Source of the DNA: Eucalyptus grandis
Taxonomy: Eukaryota > Streptophyta > Magnoliopsida > Myrtales > Myrtaceae
Assembly: GCF_016545825.1 (NCBI RefSeq)
Contig: NC_052615.1
Location: 20,700,520 to 20,764,519 of the forward strand
Reading direction: 5' to 3'
DNA length: 64,000 nucleotides
Both the position numbers and the translations under genes were made by a program. Below are positions 36,236-50,304 of this stretch, piece by piece (positions within the stretch are counted from its first letter, which is position 1; every line of letters starts with the position of its first letter). The notes beneath the pieces are model-generated. The model was not told the DNA's origin and did not search any database. It worked only from the letters and a program-made list of their open reading frames with translations.

Positions 36236-37077
36236 TGAGAGTGCTAGTATGAACAAAATAAAGGAGTTAGGGAAGAGAATAAGAACACGAGATTTATAGT
36301 GGTTCGGCTTAATCCAAGCCTACGTCCACTCTCCCACGATAACAGCCTTCTTGGCTGGATTCCACTATGCAATCAACAAGAGATTACAACTCCGAGTGCA
36401 AACACTTAGTAGTAGATCACACTATCTCACTAAGTCACTCTCTTGGTATTTCTCTCACGATTACAAACGTTTAAGCTCTCAAGAGACAAGTATATGATCT
36501 AAAGTCGCTTAGACTTTGGAATTATAAATTCTACGCTCCGTCTCTTACTTGCTCATCGGTCCATGATCTCCTTAAATACTCCTCCACTTCCAAACTACCG
36601 TTGGACAGTATCCCGGAGAATCGTCTTCCAATATACCCATTGGACAGCTCTGCATCTTAGAAGATTTGGTAGCCGTTGAGTGACAAAGGTAAAATCCCAA
36701 ATTGATTCCGATCGCCCATACAAACGAAATCTTGGTTTCCATAAGTAAAGCTTCTTCGTATAGAAAGATCTTGTCTTCAATCAAATCAATCTTGATGTGG
36801 AATCCAAACCAGATCACTAGCCGTTGTATGATTGGGCTTGAGTTACGATTCATTGAATCTGGATGTAAAGTCTGAGTCTTGAGACTTTACGATATGAGTC
36901 TTGAGACTTTACAACCTGGGTCTTTAGACTTTAAGTCTTGAGTCCGCAGTCTTCAGACTTTGATAATATCCTTTACATGTTCTATCATCTGCATGGTCTA
37001 TTACTCAACCATCAAACATGTTAGTAGCCTTTGATTTATTTTGTCATCTTCAAAACATCATAAGGGATTTCCTAACA
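36236..37077 (-). repeat. Array LTR 9
   Basis: Reads gagtccgcagtcttcag in the variable block before the end. Confidence 0.92.
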
Positions 37078-37873
37078 ATCTCCCCCTTTTTGATGATGAC
37101 AAAACAATCTCTGAATATGCAGATTTGTAAACATGCTTTTAAAAATATTAATTTAAATCAAAGGATATCAGAAGATTGCAAATAAATTGAGCATAAGAAT
37201 ATATAGAAAAATAATCGCAGCTCAATATTATGCCATAGATAATATCAACCAATCAGCACATATGCATATTCATAACTTCTCCCCCTTTTTGTCATAATCA
37301 AAAGCGATAATGATGGTTCACGTAGAAAATATGACATATAATTTCCAAAAAGATCAGCTTTTATAAAGTAAATCGAATATTGAAGATATGCAATATAGCT
37401 CACTTCAATCATATCAGCAAATATCCAATAAAAATCACGGATGCATCATGAAATTCACGTACCATTTTTTGTCATAAAAGATTTGTTAATGACAAAAGGT
37501 AATAAGAGATGCACTAACCGGATTTTGTAGAATAAATTCTGACACAATTACCTTTCCTTCCATCCATAATAAGATCACGATCAATCAAAAAAGATTTTTC
37601 CATAATTGATCAAAGCTCCCCCTCAATTTGTTGCCTTTTTGAGGTGATCACGATTCTTTTCCTTTTCTTTTGGATTCGATTTCTCCCCTTGATTTCCTCA
37701 TTAGATTCTGAGTCCTGTTCGAGAATCGACTCTGATTCCGAGTCTCCGTCGAGTTAGACTCAGATTCTGAATGTGCCATCAAGCATAGATTTCTTTGCTC
37801 ATCATCTTCTTTCATGATTCTTTTCTGGCCATTATGCTTGTATTGACTTCTTCCACTGAATTTCCTTTCTTTT

Positions 37874-38517
37874 CTACTCAGCTTCGGGATCTTCATCGTT
37901 AAGTTGCTCCACTTCATAGGATTGAAGAGTGCCGATCAATTCATCAACGGTGAGTGGCATAATCCTTTGAGTCTCCCGGATTGAGGTCTTGACATGGTTC
38001 CAATCTTTTGAGAGACCTCGCAAGAGTTTGTTGACCTTCATTGGGGCAGAAATTTGCTGACCTTGATATGCTAAACCATTTACAATTTCTGTAAAACGGC
38101 TAAACATATCTCCAATCGATTCTCCTTGCTTCATCTTGAAGGATTCATATTGGCCAAGCAAGAAGTTTACTTTTGTCTCTTTTACACGATCGGTTCCTTC
38201 ATATGTAACATGAAGTTTATCCCAAACTTCTTTGCTGTTTCACATGAAGAGATTCTATTATATTCAGCAAGAGATAAAGCGCAATATAAAGAATAAATAG
38301 CTTTTGCATCAAGCGCTTCTCTTTTGGACAACTCCGTCCGAGACATAGGAGCGATGGGATTGATTCCTCTTTCCACAACATCCCATTGTAAGAGATCTCT
38401 GGATCTTAGGAATGCTTTCATTTTGTTCTTCCATACGTCGTATTCCTTTCCATCAAAATACGGTGGCCTTGTGTTGCTTTGCCCTTCCATAAGTCTTGGT
38501 GCCAACATACTAGCCAT
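37874..38517 (-). pseudogene. gag: Gag-like ORF, unit 9, frameshifted
   Basis: One T is lost from the cttcttttgctg run (near 38233), a homopolymer change. Both flanking parts stay open. Confidence 0.88.
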
Positions 38518-38581
38518 AAAAGATCTTTAGCTCAAAAGTAAAAACACTTTTATAAACCGAGCACTTGGCTCTGATACCAAT

Positions 38582-39425
38582 TGAGAGTGCTAGTATGAAC
38601 AAAATAAAGGAGTTAGGGAAGAGAATAAGAACACGAGATTTATAGTGGTTCGGCTTAATCCAAGCCTACGTCCACTCTCCCACGATAACAGCCTTCTTGG
38701 CTGGATTCCACTATGCAATCAACAAGAGATTACAACTCCGAGTGCAAACACTTAGTAGTAGATCACACTATCTCACTAAGTCACTCTCTTGGTATTTCTC
38801 TCACGATTACAAACGTTTAAGCTCTCAAGAGACAAGTATATGATCTAAAGTCGCTTAGACTTTGGAATTATAAATTCTACGCTCCGTCTCTTACTTGCTC
38901 ATCGGTCCATGATCTCCTTAAATACTCCTCCACTTCCAAACTACCGTTGGACAGTATCCCGGAGAATCGTCTTCCAATATACCCATTGGACAGCTCTGCA
39001 TCTTAGAAGATTTGGTAGCCGTTGAGTGACAAAGGTAAAATCCCAAATTGATTCCGATCGCCCATACAAACGAAATCTTGGTTTCCATAAGTAAAGCTTC
39101 TTCGTATAGAAAGATCTTGTCTTCAATCAAATCAATCTTGATGTGGAATCCAAACCAGATCACTAGCCGTTGTATGATTGGGCTTGAGTTACGATTCATT
39201 GAATCTGGATGTAAAGTCTGAGTCTTGAGACTTTACGATATGAGTCTTGAGACTTTACAACCTGGGTCTTTAGACTTTAAGTCTTGAGTCTGGCAGTCTT
39301 CAGACTTTGATAATATCCTTTACATGTTCTATCATCTGCATGGTCTATTACTCAACCATCAAACATGTTAGTAGCCTTTGATTTATTTTGTCATCTTCAA
39401 AACATCATAAGGGATTTCCCTAACA
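38582..39425 (-). repeat. Array LTR 10
   Basis: Consensus-like copy. Confidence 0.92.
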
Positions 39426-40227
39426 ATCTCCCCCTTTTTGATGATGACAAAACAATCTCTGAATATGCAGATTTGTAAACATGCTTTTAAAAATATTAAT
39501 TTAAATCAAAGGATATCAGAAGATTGCAAATAAATTGAGCATAAGAATATATAGAAAAATAATCGCAGCTCAATATTATGCCATAGATAATATCAACCAA
39601 TCAGCACATATGCATATTCATAACTTCTCCCCCTTTTTGTCATAATCAAAAAGCGATAATGATGGATTCACGTAGAAAATATGACATATAATTTCCAAAA
39701 AGATCAGCTTTTATAAAGTAAATCGAATATTGAAGATATGCAATATAGCTCACTTCAATCATATCAGCAAATATCCAATAAAAATCACGGATGCATCATG
39801 AAATTCACGTACCATTTTTGTCATAAAAGATTTGTTAATGACAAAAGGTAATAAGAGATGCACTAACCGGATTTTGTAGAATAAATTCTGACACAATTAC
39901 CTTTCCTTCCATCCATAATAAGATCACGATCAATCAAAAAGATTTTTCCATAATTGATCAAAGCTCCCCCTCAATTTGTTGCCTTTTTGAGGTGATCACG
40001 ATTCTTTTCCTTTTCTTTTGGATTCGATTTCTCCCCTTGATTTCCTCATTAGATTCTGAGTCCGGTTCCAGAGAATCGACTCTGATTCCCGAGTCTCATG
40101 TCTCGAGTTAGACTCAGATTCTGAATGTGCCATCAAGCATAGATTTCTTTGCTCATCATCTTCTTTCATGATTCTTTTCTGGCCATTATGCTTGTATTGA
40201 CTTCTTCCACTGAATTTCCTTTCTTTT

Positions 40228-40872
40228 CTACTCAGCTTCGGGATCTTCATCGTTAAGTTGCTCCACTTCATAGGATTGAAGAGTGCCGATCAATTCATCA
40301 ACGGTGAGTGGCATAATCCTTTGAGTCTCCCGGATTGAGGTCTTGACATGGTTCCAATCTTTTGAGAGACCTCGCAAGAGTTTGTTGACCTTCATTGGGG
40401 CAGAAATTTGCTGACCTTGATATGCTAAACCATTTACAATTTCTGTAAAACGGCTAAACATATCTCCAATCGATTCTCCTTGCTTCATCTTGAAGGATTC
40501 ATATTGGCCAAGCAAGAAGTTTACTTTTGTCTCTTTTACACGATCGGTTCCTTCATATGTAACATGAAGTTTATCCCAAACTTCTTTTGCTGTTTCACAT
40601 GAAGAGATTCTATTATATTCAGCAAGAGATAAAGCGCAATATAAAGAATAAATAGCTTTTGCATCAAGCGCTTCTCTTTTGGACAACTCCGTCCGAGACA
40701 TAGGAGCGATGGGATTGATTCCTCTTTCCACAACATCCCATTGTAAGAGATCTCTGGATCTTAGGAATGCTTTCATTTTGTTCTTCCATACGTCGTATTC
40801 CTTTCCATCAAAATACGGTGGCCTTGTGTTGCTTTGCCCTTCCATAAGTCTTGGTGCCAACATACTAGCCAT
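40228..40872 (-). CDS. gag: Gag-like protein, unit 10, intact (214 aa)
   Basis: Full-length; the translation is the same as unit 6 (Tyr variant). Confidence 0.9.
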   Translation of the reverse strand: MASMLAPRLMEGQSNTRPPYFDGKEYDVWKNKMKAFLRSRDLLQWDVVERGINPIAPMSRTELSKREALDAKAIYSLYCALSLAEYNRISSCETAKEVWDKLHVTYEGTDRVKETKVNFLLGQYESFKMKQGESIGDMFSRFTEIVNGLAYQGQQISAPMKVNKLLRGLSKDWNHVKTSIRETQRIMPLTVDELIGTLQSYEVEQLNDEDPEAE

Positions 40873-40936
40873 AAAAGATCTTTAGCTCAAAAGTAAAAAC
40901 ACTTTTATAAACCGAGCACTTGGCTCTGATACCAAT

Positions 40937-41780
40937 TGAGAGTGCTAGTATGAACAAAATAAAGGAGTTAGGGAAGAGAATAAGAACACGAGATTTATAG
41001 TGGTTCGGCTTAATCCAAGCCTACGTCCACTCTCCCACGATAACAGCCTTCTTGGCTGGATTCCACTATGCAATCAACAAGAGATTACAACTCCGAGTGC
41101 AAACACTTAGTAGTAGATCACACTATCTCACTAAGTCACTCTCTTGGTATTTCTCTCACGATTACAAACGTTTAAGCTCTCAAGAGACAAGTATATGATC
41201 TAAAGTCGCTTAGACTTTGGAATTATAAATTCTACGCTCCGTCTCTTACTTGCTCATCGGTCCATGATCTCCTTAAATACTCCTCCACTTCCAAACTACC
41301 GTTGGACAGTATCCCGGAGAATCGTCTTCCAATATACCCATTGGACAGCTCTGCATCTTAGAAGATTTGGTAGCCGTTGAGTGACAAAGGTAAAATCCCA
41401 AATTGATTCCGATCGCCCATACAAACGAAATCTTGGTTTCCATAAGTAAAGCTTCTTCGTATAGAAAGATCTTGTCTTCAATCAAATCAATCTTGATGTG
41501 GAATCCAAACCAGATCACTAGCCGTTGTATGATTGGGCTTGAGTTACGATTCATTGAATCTGGATGTAAAGTCTGAGTCTTGAGACTTTACGATATGAGT
41601 CTTGAGACTTTACAACCTGGGTCTTTAGACTTTAAGTCTTGAGTCTGGCAGTCTTCAGACTTTGATAATATCCTTTACATGTTCTATCATCTGCATGGTC
41701 TATTACTCAACCATCAAACATGTTAGTAGCCTTTGATTTATTTTGTCATCTTCAAAACATCATAAGGGATTTCCCTAACA
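40937..41780 (-). repeat. Array LTR 11
   Basis: Consensus-like copy. Confidence 0.92.
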
Positions 41781-42572
41781 ATCTCCCCCTTTTTGATGAT
41801 GACAAAACAATCTCTGAATATGCAGATTTGTAAACATGCTTTTAAAAATATTAATTTAAATCAAAGGATATCAGAAGATTGCAAATAAATTGAGCATAAG
41901 AATATATAGAAAAATAATCGCAGCTCAATATTATGCCATAGATAATATCAACCAATCAGCACATATGCATATTCATAACTTCTCCCCTTTTTGTCATAAT
42001 CAAAAAGCGATAATGATGGATTCACGTAGAAAATATGACATATAATTTCCAAAAAGATCAGCTTTTATAAAGTAAATCGAATATTGAAGATATGCAATAT
42101 AGCTCACTTCAATCATATCAGCAAATATCCAATAAAAATCACGGATGCATCATGAAATTCACGTACCATTTTTGTCATAAAAGATTTGTTAATGACAAAA
42201 GGTAATAAGAGATGCACTAACCGGATTTTGTAGAATAAATTCTGACACAATTACCTTTCCTTCCATCCATAATAAGATCACGATCAATCAAAAAAGATTT
42301 TTCCATAATTGATCAAAGCTCCCCTCAATTTGTTGCCTTTTTGAGGTGATCACGATTCTTTTCCTTTTCTTTTGGATTCGATTTCTCCCCTTGATTTCCT
42401 CATTAGATTCTGAGTCTGGTTCGAATCGGACTCGATTCGAGTCTCTGTCGAGTTAGACTCAGATTCTGAATGTGCCATCAAGCATAGATTTCTTTGCTCA
42501 TCATCTTCTTTCATGATTCTTTTCTGGCCATTATGCTTGTATTGACTTCTTCCACTGAATTTCCTTTCTTTT

Positions 42573-43216
42573 CTACTCAGCTTCGGGATCTTCATCGTTA
42601 AGTTGCTCCACTTCATAGGATTGAAGAGTGCCGATCAATTCATCAACGGTGAGTGGCATAATCCTTTGAGTCTCCCGGATTGAGGTCTTGACATGGTTCC
42701 AATCTTTTGAGAGACCTCGCAAGAGTTTGTTGACCTTCATTGGGGCAGAAATTTGCTGACCTTGATATGCTAAACCATTTACAATTTCTGTAAAACGGCT
42801 AAACATATCTCCAATCGATTCTCCTTGCTTCATCTTGAAGGATTCATATTGGCCAAGCAAGAAGTTTACTTTTGTCTCTTTTACACGATCGGTTCCTTCA
42901 TATGTAACATGAAGTTTATCCCAAACTTCTTTTGCTGTTTCACATGAAGAGATTCTATTATATTCAGCAAGAGATAAAGCGCAATATAAAGAATAAATAG
43001 CTTTTGCATCAAGCGCTTCTCTTTGGACAACTCCGTCCGAGACATAGGAGCGATGGGATTGATTCCTCTTTCCACAACATCCCATTGTAAGAGATCTCTG
43101 GATCTTAGGAATGCTTTCATTTTGTTCTTCCATACGTCGTATTCCTTTCCATCAAAATACGGTGGCCTTGTGTTGCTTTGCCCTTCCATAAGTCTTGGTG
43201 CCAACATACTAGCCAT
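42573..43216 (-). pseudogene. gag: Gag-like ORF, unit 11, frameshifted
   Basis: One T is lost in ctcttttggac (near 43023), changing frame after about residue 65. The rest is open in the shifted frame. Confidence 0.88.
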
Positions 43217-43278
43217 AAAAGATCTTTAGCTCAAAAGTAAAAACACTTTTATAAACCGAGCACTTGGCTCGATACCAA

Positions 43279-44122
43279 TGAGAGTGCTAGTATGAACAAA
43301 ATAAAGGAGTTAGGGAAGAGAATAAGAACACGAGATTTATAGTGGTTCGGCTTAATCCAAGCCTACGTCCACTCTCCCACGATAACAGCCTTCTTGGCTG
43401 GATTCCACTATGCAATCAACAAGAGATTACAACTCCGAGTGCAAACACTTAGTAGTAGATCACACTATCTCACTAAGTCACTCTCTTGGTATTTCTCTCA
43501 CGATTACAAAACGTTTAAGCTCTCAAGAGACAAGTATATGATCTAAAGTCGCTTAGACTTTGGAATTATAAATTCTACGCTCCGTCTCTTACTTGCTCAT
43601 CGGTCCATGATCTCCTTAAATACTCCTCCACTTCCAAACTACCGTTGGACAGTATCCCGGAGAATCGTCTTCCAATATACCCATTGGACAGCTCTGCATC
43701 TTAGAAGATTTGGTAGCCGTTGAGTGACAAAGGTAAAATCCCAAATTGATTCCGATCGCCCATACAAACGAAATCTTGGTTTCCATAAGTAAAGCTTCTT
43801 CGTATAGAAAGATCTTGTCTTCAATCAAATCAATCTTGATGTGGAATCCAAACCAGATCACTAGCCGTTGTATGATTGGGCTTGAGTTACGATTCATTGA
43901 ATCTGGATGTAAAGTCTGAGTCTTGAGACTTTACGATATGAGTCTTGAGACTTTACAACCTGGGTCTTTAGACTTTAAGTCTTGAGTCCGGCAGTCTTCA
44001 GACTTTGATAATATCCTTTACATGTTCTATCATCTGCATGGTCTATTACTCAACCATCAAACATGTTAGTAGCCTTTGATTTATTTTGTCATCTTCAAAA
44101 CATCATAAGGGATTTCCTAACA
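43279..44122 (-). repeat. Array LTR 12
   Basis: The preceding spacer reads accaatgagag, with one T lost at the LTR edge. Confidence 0.92.
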
Positions 44123-44914
44123 ATCTCCCCTTTTTGATGATGACAAAACAATCTCTGAATATGCAGATTTGTAAACATGCTTTTAAAAATATTAATTTAA
44201 ATCAAAGGATATCAGAAGATTGCAAATAAATTGAGCATAAGAATATATAGAAAAATAATCGCAGCTCAATATTATGCCATAGATAATATCAACCAATCAG
44301 CACATATGCATATTCATAACTTCTCCCCTTTTTGTCATAATCAAAAAGCGATAATGATGGATTCACGTAGAAAATATGACATATAATTTCCAAAAAGATC
44401 AGCTTTTATAAAGTAAATCGAATATTGAAGATATGCAATATAGCTCACTTCAATCATATCAGCAAATATCCAATAAAAATCACGGATGCATCATGAAATT
44501 CACGTACCATTTTTGTCATAAAAGATTTGTTAATGACAAAAGGTAATAAGAGATGCACTAACCGGATTTTGTAGAATAAATTCTGACACAATTACCTTTC
44601 CTTCCATCCATAATAAGATCACGATCAATCAAAAAGATTTTTCCATAATTGATCAAAGCTCCCCTCAATTTGTTGCCTTTTGAGGTGATCACGATTCTTT
44701 TCCTTTTCTTTTGGATTCGATTTCTCCCCTTGATTTCCTCATTAGATTCTGAGTCTGGTTCAGAATCGGACTCGATTCTCGAGTCTCTGTCCGAGTTAGA
44801 CTCGATTCTGAATGTGCCATCAAGCATAGATTTCTTTGCTCATCATCTTCTTTCATGATTCTTTTCTGGCCATTATGCTTGTATTGACTTCTTCCACTGA
44901 ATTTCCTTTCTTTT

Positions 44915-45557
44915 CTACTCAGCTTCGGGATCTTCATCGTTAAGTTGCTCCACTTCATAGGATTGAAGAGTGCCGATCAATTCATCAACGGTGAGTGGCA
45001 TAATCCTTTGAGTCTCCCGGATTGAGGTCTTGACATGGTTCCAATCTTTTGAGACCTCGCAAGAGTTTGTTGACCTTCATTGGGGCAGAAATTTGCTGAC
45101 CTTGATATGCTAAACCATTTACAATTTCTGTAAAACGGCTAAACATATCTCCAATCGATTCTCCTTGCTTCATCTTGAAGGATTCATATTGGCCAAGCAA
45201 GAAGTTTACTTTTGTCTCTTTTACACGATCGGTTCCTTCATATGTAACATGAAGTTTATCCCAAACTTCTTTTGCTGTTTCACATGAAGAGATTCTATTA
45301 TATTCAGCAAGAGATAAAGCGCAATATAAAGAATAAATAGCTTTTGCATCAAGCGCTTCTCTTTTGGACAACTCCGTCCGAGACATAGGAGCGATGGGAT
45401 TGATTCCTCTTTCCACAACATCCCATTGTAAGAGATCTCTGGATCTTAGGAATGCTTTCATTTTGTTCTTCCATACGTCGTATTCCTTTCCATCAAAATA
45501 CGGTGGCCTTGTGTTGCTTTGCCCTTCCATAAGTCTTGGTGCCAACATACTAGCCAT
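44915..45557 (-). pseudogene. gag: Gag-like ORF, unit 12, frameshifted
   Basis: Two bases are lost (ttttgagacctcgc for ttttgagagacctcgc, near 45050). The open part is 190 codons with an unrelated tail. Confidence 0.88.
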
Positions 45558-45621
45558 AAAAGATCTTTAGCTCAAAAGTAAAAACACTTTTTATAAACCG
45601 AGCACTTGGCTCGATACCAAT

Positions 45622-46464
45622 TGAGAGTGCTAGTATGAACAAAATAAAGGAGTTAGGGAAGAGAATAAGAACACGAGATTTATAGTGGTTCGGCTTAATC
45701 CAAGCCTACGTCCACTCTCCCACGATAACAGCCTTCTTGGCTGGATTCCACTATGCAATCAACAAGAGATTACAACTCCGAGTGCAAACACTTAGTAGTA
45801 GATCACACTATCTCACTAAGTCACTCTCTTGGTATTTCTCTCACGATTACAAACGTTTAAGCTCTCAAGAGACAAGTATATGATCTAAAGTCGCTTAGAC
45901 TTTGGAATTATAAATTCTACGCTCCGTCTCTTACTTGCTCATCGGTCCATGATCTCCTTAAATACTCCTCCACTTCCAAACTACCGTTGGACAAGATCCC
46001 GGAGAATCGTCTTCCAATATACCCATTGGACAGCTCTGCATCTTAGAAGATTTGGTAGCCGTTGAGTGACAAAGGTAAAATCCCAAATTGATTCCGATCG
46101 CCCATACAAACGAAATCTTGGTTTCCATAAGTAAAGCTTCTTCGTATAGAAAGATCTTGTCTTCAATCAAATCAATCTTGATGTGGAATCCAAACCAGAT
46201 CACTAGCCGTTGTATGATTGGGCTTGAGTTACGATTCATTGAATCTGGATGTAAAGTCTGAGTCTTGAGACTTTCACGATATGAGTCTTGAGACTTTACA
46301 ACCTGGGTCTTTAGACTTTAAGTCTTGAGTCCGCGCCTTCAGACTTTGATAATATCCTTTACATGTTCTATCATCTGCATGGTCTATTACTCAACCATCA
46401 AACATGTTAGTAGCCTTTGATTTATTTTGTCATCTTCAAAACATCATAAGGGATTTCCCTAACA
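45622..46464 (-). repeat. Array LTR 13
   Basis: Has ggacaagatcccgg and gagtccgcgccttcag. Confidence 0.92.
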
Positions 46465-47253
46465 ATCTCCCCCTTTTTGATGATGACAAAACAATCTCTG
46501 AATATGCAGATTTGTAAACATGCTTTTAAAAATATTAATTTAAATCAAAGGATATCAGAAGATTGCAAATAAATTGAGCATAAGAATATATAGAAAAATA
46601 ATCGCAGCTCAATATTATGCCATAGATAATATCAACCAATCAGCACATATGCATATTCATAACTTCTCCCCTTTTTGTCATAATCAAAAGCGATAATGAT
46701 GGATTCACGTAGAAAATATGACATATAATTTCCAAAAAGATCAGCTTTTATAAAGTAAATCGAATATTGAAGATATGCAATATAGCTCACTTCAATCATA
46801 TCAGCAAATATCCAATAAAAATCACGGATGCATCATGAAATTCACGTACCATTTTTGTCATAAAAGATTTGTTAATGACAAAAGGTAATAAGAGATGCAC
46901 TAACCGGATTTTGTAGAATAAATTCTGACACAATTACCTTTCCTTCCATCCATAATAAGATCACGATCAATCAAAAAGATTTTTCCATAATTGATCAAAG
47001 CTCCCCCTCAATTTGTTGCCTTTTGAGGTGATCACGATTCTTTTCCTTTTCTTTGGATTCGATTTCTCCCCTTGATTTCCTCATTAGATTCTCGAGTCTG
47101 GTTCAGATCGACTCGATTCGAGTCTCGTCCGAGTTAGACTCAGATTCTGAATGTGCCATCAAGCATAGATTTCTTTGCTCATCATCTTCTTTCATGATTC
47201 TTTTCTGGCCATTATGCTTGTATTGACTTCTTCCACTGAATTTCCTTTCTTTT

Positions 47254-47898
47254 CTACTCAGCTTCGGGATCTTCATCGTTAAGTTGCTCCACTTCATAGG
47301 ATTGAAGAGTGCCGATCAATTCATCAACGGTGAGTGGCATAATCCTTTGAGTCTCCCGGATTGAGGTCTTGACATGGTTCCAATCTTTTGAGAGACCTCG
47401 CAAGAGTTTGTTGACCTTCATTGGGGCAGAAATTTGCTGACCTTGATATGCTAAACCATTTACAATTTCTGTAAAACGGCTAAACATATCTCCAATCGAT
47501 TCTCCTTGCTTCATCTTGAAGGATTCATATTGGCCAAGCAAGAAGTTTACTTTTGTCTCTTTTACACGATCGGTTCCTTCATATGTAACATGAAGTTTAT
47601 CCCAAACTTCTTTTGCTGTTTCACATGAAGAGATTCTATTATATTCAGCAAGAGATAAAGCGCAATATAAAGAATAAATAGCTTTTGCATCAAGCGCTTC
47701 TCTTTTGGACAACTCCGTCCGAGACATAGGAGCGATGGGATTGATTCCTCTTTCCACAACATCCCATTGTAAGAGATCTCTGGATCTTAGGAATGCTTTC
47801 ATTTTGTTCTTCCATACGTCGTATTCCTTTCCATCAAAATACGGTGGCCTTGTGTTGCTTTGCCCTTCCATAAGTCTTGGTGCCAACATACTAGCCAT
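47254..47898 (-). CDS. gag: Gag-like protein, unit 13, intact (214 aa)
   Basis: Full-length Tyr variant, as in units 6 and 10. Confidence 0.9.
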   Translation of the reverse strand: MASMLAPRLMEGQSNTRPPYFDGKEYDVWKNKMKAFLRSRDLLQWDVVERGINPIAPMSRTELSKREALDAKAIYSLYCALSLAEYNRISSCETAKEVWDKLHVTYEGTDRVKETKVNFLLGQYESFKMKQGESIGDMFSRFTEIVNGLAYQGQQISAPMKVNKLLRGLSKDWNHVKTSIRETQRIMPLTVDELIGTLQSYEVEQLNDEDPEAE

Positions 47899-47962
47899 AA
47901 AAGATCTTTAGCTCAAAAGTAAAAACACTTTTATAAACCGAGCACTTGGCTCTGATACCAAT

Positions 47963-48804
47963 TGAGTGCTAGTATGAACAAAATAAAGGAGTTAGGGAAG
48001 AGAATAAGAACACGAGATTTATAGTGGTTCGGCTTAATCCAAGCCTACGTCCACTCTCCCACGATAACAGCCTTCTTGGCTGGATTCCACTATGCAATCA
48101 ACAAGAGATTACAACTCCGAGTGCAAACACTTAGTAGTAGATCACACTATCTCACTAAGTCACTCTCTTGGTATTTCTCTCACGATTACAAACGTTTAAG
48201 CTCTCAAGAGACAAGTATATGATCTAAAGTCGCTTAGACTTTGGAATTATAAATTCTACGCTCCGTCTCTTACTTGCTCATCGGTCCATGATCTCCTTAA
48301 ATACTCCTCCACTTCCAAACTACCGTTGGACAGTATCCCGGAGAATCGTCTTCCAATATACCCATTGGACAGCTCTGCATCTTAGAAGATTTGGTAGCCG
48401 TTGAGTGACAAAGGTAAAATCCCAAATTGATTCCGATCGCCCATACAAACGAAATCTTGGTTTCCATAAGTAAAGCTTCTTCGTATAGAAAGATCTTGTC
48501 TTCAATCAAATCAATCTTGATGTGGAATCCAAACCAGATCACTAGCCGTTGTATGATTGGGCTTGAGTTACGATTCATTGAATCTGGATGTAAAGTCTGA
48601 GTCTTGAGACTTTACGATATGAGTCTTGAGACTTTACAACCTGGGTCTTTAGACTTTAAGTCTTGAGTCCGGCAGTCTTCGGACTTTGATAATATCCTTT
48701 ACATGTTCTATCATCTGCATGGTCTATTACTCAACCATCAAACATGTTAGTAGCCTTTGATTTATTTTGTCATCTTCAAAACATCATAAGGGATTTCCCT
48801 AACA
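47963..48804 (-). repeat. Array LTR 14
   Basis: The end reads tgagtgctag, two bases shorter than the usual tgagagtgctag. Confidence 0.92.
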
Positions 48805-49597
48805 ATCTCCCCCTTTTTGATGATGACAAAACAATCTCTGAATATGCAGATTTGTAAACATGCTTTTAAAAATATTAATTTAAATCAAAGGATATCAGAA
48901 GATTGCAAATAAATTGAGCATAAGAATATATAGAAAAATAATCGCAGCTCAATATTATGCCATAGATAATATCAACCAATCAGCACATATGCATATTCAT
49001 AACTTCTCCCCCTTTTTGTCATAATCAAAAAAGCGATAATGATGGATTCACGTAGAAAATATGACATATAATTTCCAAAAAGATCAGCTTTTATAAAGTA
49101 AATCGAATATTGAAGATATGCAATATAGCTCACTTCAATCATATCAGCAAATATCCAATAAAAATCACGGATGCATCATGAAATTCACGTACCATTTTTG
49201 TCATAAAAGATTTGTTAATGACAAAAGGTAATAAGAGATGCACTAACCGGATTTTGTAGAATAAATTCTGACACAATTACCTTTCCTTCCATCCATAATA
49301 AGATCACGATCAATCAAAAAGATTTTTCCATAATTGATCAAAGCTCCCCTCAATTTGTTGCCTTTTGAGGTGATCACGATTCTTTTCCTTTTCTTTTGGA
49401 TTCGATTTCTCCCCCTTGATTTCCTCATTAGATTCTGAGTGCTGTTCGAATCGGACTACATTCTGAGTCTGTCTGAGTTAGACTCAGATTCTGAATGTGC
49501 CATCAAGCATAGATTTCTTTGCTCATCATCTTCTTTCATGATTCTTTTCTGGCCATTATGCTTGTATTGACTTCTTCCACTGAATTTCCTTTCTTTT

Positions 49598-50240
49598 CTA
49601 CTCAGCTTCGGGATCTTCATCGTTAAGTTGCTCCACTTCATGGGATTGAAGAGTGCCGATCAATTCATCAACGGTGAGTGGCATAATCCTTTGAGTCTCC
49701 CGGATTGAGGTCTTGACATGGTTCCAATCTTTTGAGAGACCTCGCAAGAGTTTGTTGACCTTCATTGGGGCAGAAATTTGCTGACCTTGATATGCTAAAC
49801 CATTTACAATTTCTGTAAAACGGCTAAACATATCTCCAATCGATTCTCCTTGCTTCATCTTGAAGGATTCATATTGGCCAAGCAAGAAGTTTACTTTTGT
49901 CTCTTTTACACGATCGGTTCCTTCATATGTAACATGAAGTTTATCCCAAACTTCTTTTGCTGTTTCACATGAAGAGATTCTATTATATTCAGCAAGAGAT
50001 AAAGCGCAATATAAAGAATAAATAGCTTTTGCATCAAGCGCTTCTCTTTTGGACAACTCCGTCCGAGACATAGGAGCGATGGGATTGATTCCTCTTTCCA
50101 CAACATCCCATTGTAAGAGATCTGGATCTTAGGAATGCTTTCATTTTGTTCTTCCATACGTCGTATTCCTTTCCATCAAAATACGGTGGCCTTGTGTTGC
50201 TTTGCCCTTCCATAAGTCTTGGTGCCAACATACTAGCCAT
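49598..50240 (-). pseudogene. gag: Gag-like ORF, unit 14, frameshifted
   Basis: Two bases are lost (gagatctggatc for gagatctctggatc, near 50120) close to the start. The remaining 167 codons are open. It carries the His variant of units 2-5. Confidence 0.88.
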
Positions 50241-50304
50241 AAAAGATCTTTAGCTCAAAAGTAAAAACACTTTTATAAACCGAGCACTTGGCTCTGATAC
50301 CAAT

